Positions 45,519-46,754 of a stretch of DNA of 46,754 bases are shown here, piece by piece. The stretch is taken from positions 1-46,754 of IMG/VR virus record IMGVR_UViG_3300049856_000130. One strand, written 5' to 3'. Each line of letters begins with the position of its first letter. Position 1 is the stretch's first letter. The notes beneath the pieces were generated by a model. That model saw only the letters and a list, made by a program, of their open reading frames with translations. It ran no database searches and had not been told where the DNA came from. Origin of the DNA: a virus. The translations under genes and the position numbers were made by a program.

Positions 45519-45757
45519 GAATCAGATACACGTGTAGAAATCAGCAAGAATTTAAGATTTATAAAGTAGAAAAGGGAAAGGAAGACGAAGATCTAGGGAC
45601 GTGGTTCGGGAAATTTGAGCAAGTCATGGCTGAACTCCATGACGCATATGCGCCGGAGTTCATCGATTTTACCGCCAAGAATGTAATTTATCGAAGCGTC
45701 TTTAATCATTCTTCGAAAAAATTATCCAAAAAAATAAGAAGATTATGCAAGAAATAG
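45515..45757 (+). CDS. small protein after YqaJ exonuclease
   Basis: This 80-residue protein begins MRIRYTCRNQQEFKIYKVEKG. It has an acidic middle (KEDEDLGTWFGKFEQVMAELHD) and a very basic end (SSKKLSKKIRRLCKK). It overlaps the exonuclease stop by four bases. It may be a DNA-binding partner of the nuclease. No family is recognised. It ends at an inverted repeat that separates it from the papain-like gene. Confidence 0.6.
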   Translation: MRIRYTCRNQQEFKIYKVEKGKEDEDLGTWFGKFEQVMAELHDAYAPEFIDFTAKNVIYRSVFNHSSKKLSKKIRRLCKK

Positions 45758-45801
45758 AGACAACCTGGCAGAGAGCCACAAGAAATAGGACCAGGTTGTC
45801 T
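45758..45801. repeat. 11-bp inverted repeat between convergent genes
   Basis: AGACAACCTGG (45758-45768) and CCAGGTTGTCT (45791-45801) pair perfectly. Inside the 22-base loop TGGC and GCCA can form a smaller hairpin. It begins immediately after a plus-strand stop and precedes the end of the minus-strand papain-like gene. It probably serves as a bidirectional transcription stop, though the T-tract is missing. Confidence 0.5.
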
Positions 45802-45829
45802 ACAAATATTACAAAATCTTGGTTATTTT

Positions 45830-46678
45830 TCATGGTTTTTTAGCCTGTAAAACTGCAAAAGCTGCAATCTCCCCAATTCGGTTGCATCGATTACCAAACC
45901 GATCTTTATAGGCAATGAAGAGATATCCACCTGCTCCCCATTGTGTACCCCATGAGTTTCTAACTACCCAGTAGCCACCGTCATCATTCCAGCCCTCGAT
46001 TACAACCATGTGATCAACTCTAGCTTGCGTACAATTGCGGAAGATGCCACCCCGATAGTTACCGAAAGATCCGTTGACCACGGCTGCAACAGGCCCATAT
46101 TTCAGAATCGCAGCTTTTAATTCGGTTTCTGAAGGGGCTTGCCCTGGAGTTCCGATATATGACCAGCTAAATAATTTTGCTACTGGTTTAGGATATGGAC
46201 AGGCTAAGTCGGCTCCTGCATATGGGAAGGAAGCTTCATTCGTTACGCCCTTAGCTACGATATAGTTAAAAGCATTGAAGAATCCCCCGCGACAAGATCC
46301 AGATCCCGAACAGCTCAAGACATCCTGCTCACTCAAATCTTCTCTATTTTGGTTCGTTAAATGAGTCAGAGACTCAACGACTGAAGTTGTGGCAAAGGCC
46401 CAGCATGATCCACATCGGCCCTGGTTTCTAATCGGGTGAGTCGATGCCCAAACAAAATTCCTAGGCAAAGCCAAGGATTCTTGATCCTCTTTAGCCATCG
46501 AAGTCCACTCAGCTAACTTAGGCCAATTTTCGGGAAGCTCTAAGCCCCTGCCGTTGTCATCGTCAGCCTGTTCATCTTCGGAGCTCCAGCCCCCATCATG
46601 TCCTAATGGGTCTGGAGTTTCTTGAGCCTTTGCAATGCTTGACATTTGCAACAAAAAAAAGAGGATAAAAAGCTTCAT
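45830..46678 (-). CDS. secreted papain-family (C1A) cysteine protease
   Basis: This 282-residue protein has a signal peptide (MKLFILFFLLQMSSIAKAQ, likely cleaved near residue 19). An acidic segment of about 50 residues may act as a short propeptide. A full papain-like domain starts near LPRNFVWAS. Catalytic residues are all present: Gln86 and Cys92 in NQGRCGSCWAF, His223 in VDHMVVIEGW, Asn241 in RNSWG. Extra Cys (SCSGSGSCRGG, LACPYP, FRNCT, NRCNR) suggest disulfides, hence periplasmic or extracellular action. It follows the secreted transglycosylase by 21 bases in the lysis segment. C1A proteases are very rare in phages. Possible targets are envelope proteins or released host material. Confidence 0.93.
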   Translation of the reverse strand: MKLFILFFLLQMSSIAKAQETPDPLGHDGGWSSEDEQADDDNGRGLELPENWPKLAEWTSMAKEDQESLALPRNFVWASTHPIRNQGRCGSCWAFATTSVVESLTHLTNQNREDLSEQDVLSCSGSGSCRGGFFNAFNYIVAKGVTNEASFPYAGADLACPYPKPVAKLFSWSYIGTPGQAPSETELKAAILKYGPVAAVVNGSFGNYRGGIFRNCTQARVDHMVVIEGWNDDGGYWVVRNSWGTQWGAGGYLFIAYKDRFGNRCNRIGEIAAFAVLQAKKP

Positions 46679-46699
46679 AAGACAAACTCCATTATGGTT

Positions 46700-46754
46700 T
46701 TACTTACTAGCAATTATACTTTGTTTTGAAGCTTTTACCACCCTAGCTATATGC
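46700..46754 (-). CDS. lytic transglycosylase, C-terminal end (continues from 1-499)
   Basis: After the junction the frame reads VVKASKQSIIASK and stops with TAA at 46702-46700. This completes the 179-residue transglycosylase that begins at 499. Positions 46741-46754 repeat 1-14. The short basic tail does not change the domain call. The stop precedes the protease ATG by 21 bases. Confidence 0.8.
   Translation of the reverse strand, partial: HIARVVKASKQSIIASK
46741..46754. repeat. terminal direct repeat, right copy
   Basis: These 14 bases are identical to 1-14. Removing one copy gives a 46,740-bp circle in which the transglycosylase gene is intact. Confidence 0.9.

Noticed and set aside
1-46754. 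Integrase, lysogeny repressor or attachment site
   Set aside because: No tyrosine or serine recombinase motifs or full-length repressor were found; the small HTH at 44460-44630 alone does not show lysogeny.
1-46754. tRNA or other structured RNA genes
   Set aside because: GGTTCGA-like strings occur only inside coding sequence without cloverleaf context.

Overview
The window is a complete genome of a tailed double-stranded DNA phage with siphovirus morphology. It has an HK97-type head module, a very long tape measure protein (about 1,889 residues), a tail tube protein, and no contractile sheath. The first 14 bases (1-14) recur as the last 14 (46741-46754), and a lytic transglycosylase gene reads without interruption across this junction. 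The genome is therefore circular or circularly permuted, about 46,740 bp. Signal-peptide enzymes, a candidate lipoprotein, an amidase with no wall-binding domain, and a Lar-type restriction-alleviation protein suggest a Gram-negative, probably proteobacterial, host. Nothing identifies the host further. No integrase, excisionase, tRNA, CRISPR array or transposon was found.

Nearly all genes are on the minus strand. Reading that strand in transcription order, the divergent control region at 44631-44728 faces a replication and recombination operon (44630 down to 38509): a small HTH protein, a Sak4/RecA-like ATPase, an SSB-like protein, a DEAD/DEAH helicase with a zinc ribbon, a VRR-NUC nuclease and a Toprim-DUF927 primase-helicase. 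Next is a 520-bp non-coding stretch (37989-38508) with twelve TGTAGT-type iterons, an AT-rich tract and a strong terminator, which is the best candidate replication origin. Then comes an early region of about 19 very small genes (37988 to 33488). It includes a candidate lipoprotein, an RyR-domain protein, RHH and winged-helix-like regulators, a possible papain-like-fold protein, single-span membrane peptides and a pair of paralogues. This is the likely host-takeover and anti-defence region.

The late operon starts near 33403: small and large terminase, a portal fused to a MuF-like domain, a prohead protease with a long C-terminal extension, the major capsid protein, structural and decoration proteins, neck and tail-completion proteins, and the tail tube. 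The tail chaperones follow, with a clear -1 frameshift site, then the tape measure, baseplate/hub proteins (one with modular 14-residue repeats), fibre and collar proteins, and a glycosyltransferase. The lysis segment (1468 through the junction to 45830) has its own extended -10 promoter. It encodes a membrane peptide, an Amidase_2 endolysin, a small unknown protein, a secreted transglycosylase and, unusually, a secreted papain-family (C1A) cysteine protease.

The plus strand carries only a Lar-type protein, a YqaJ exonuclease and a small gene (44729-45757), plus one zinc-ribbon gene (1526-1741). The YqaJ exonuclease, Sak4 and the SSB-like protein would form a recombination system. The most notable features are the papain-like lysis-locus protease, the iteron origin, the portal-MuF fusion, the modular tail repeats, the frameshift site and the RyR/lipoprotein early locus.
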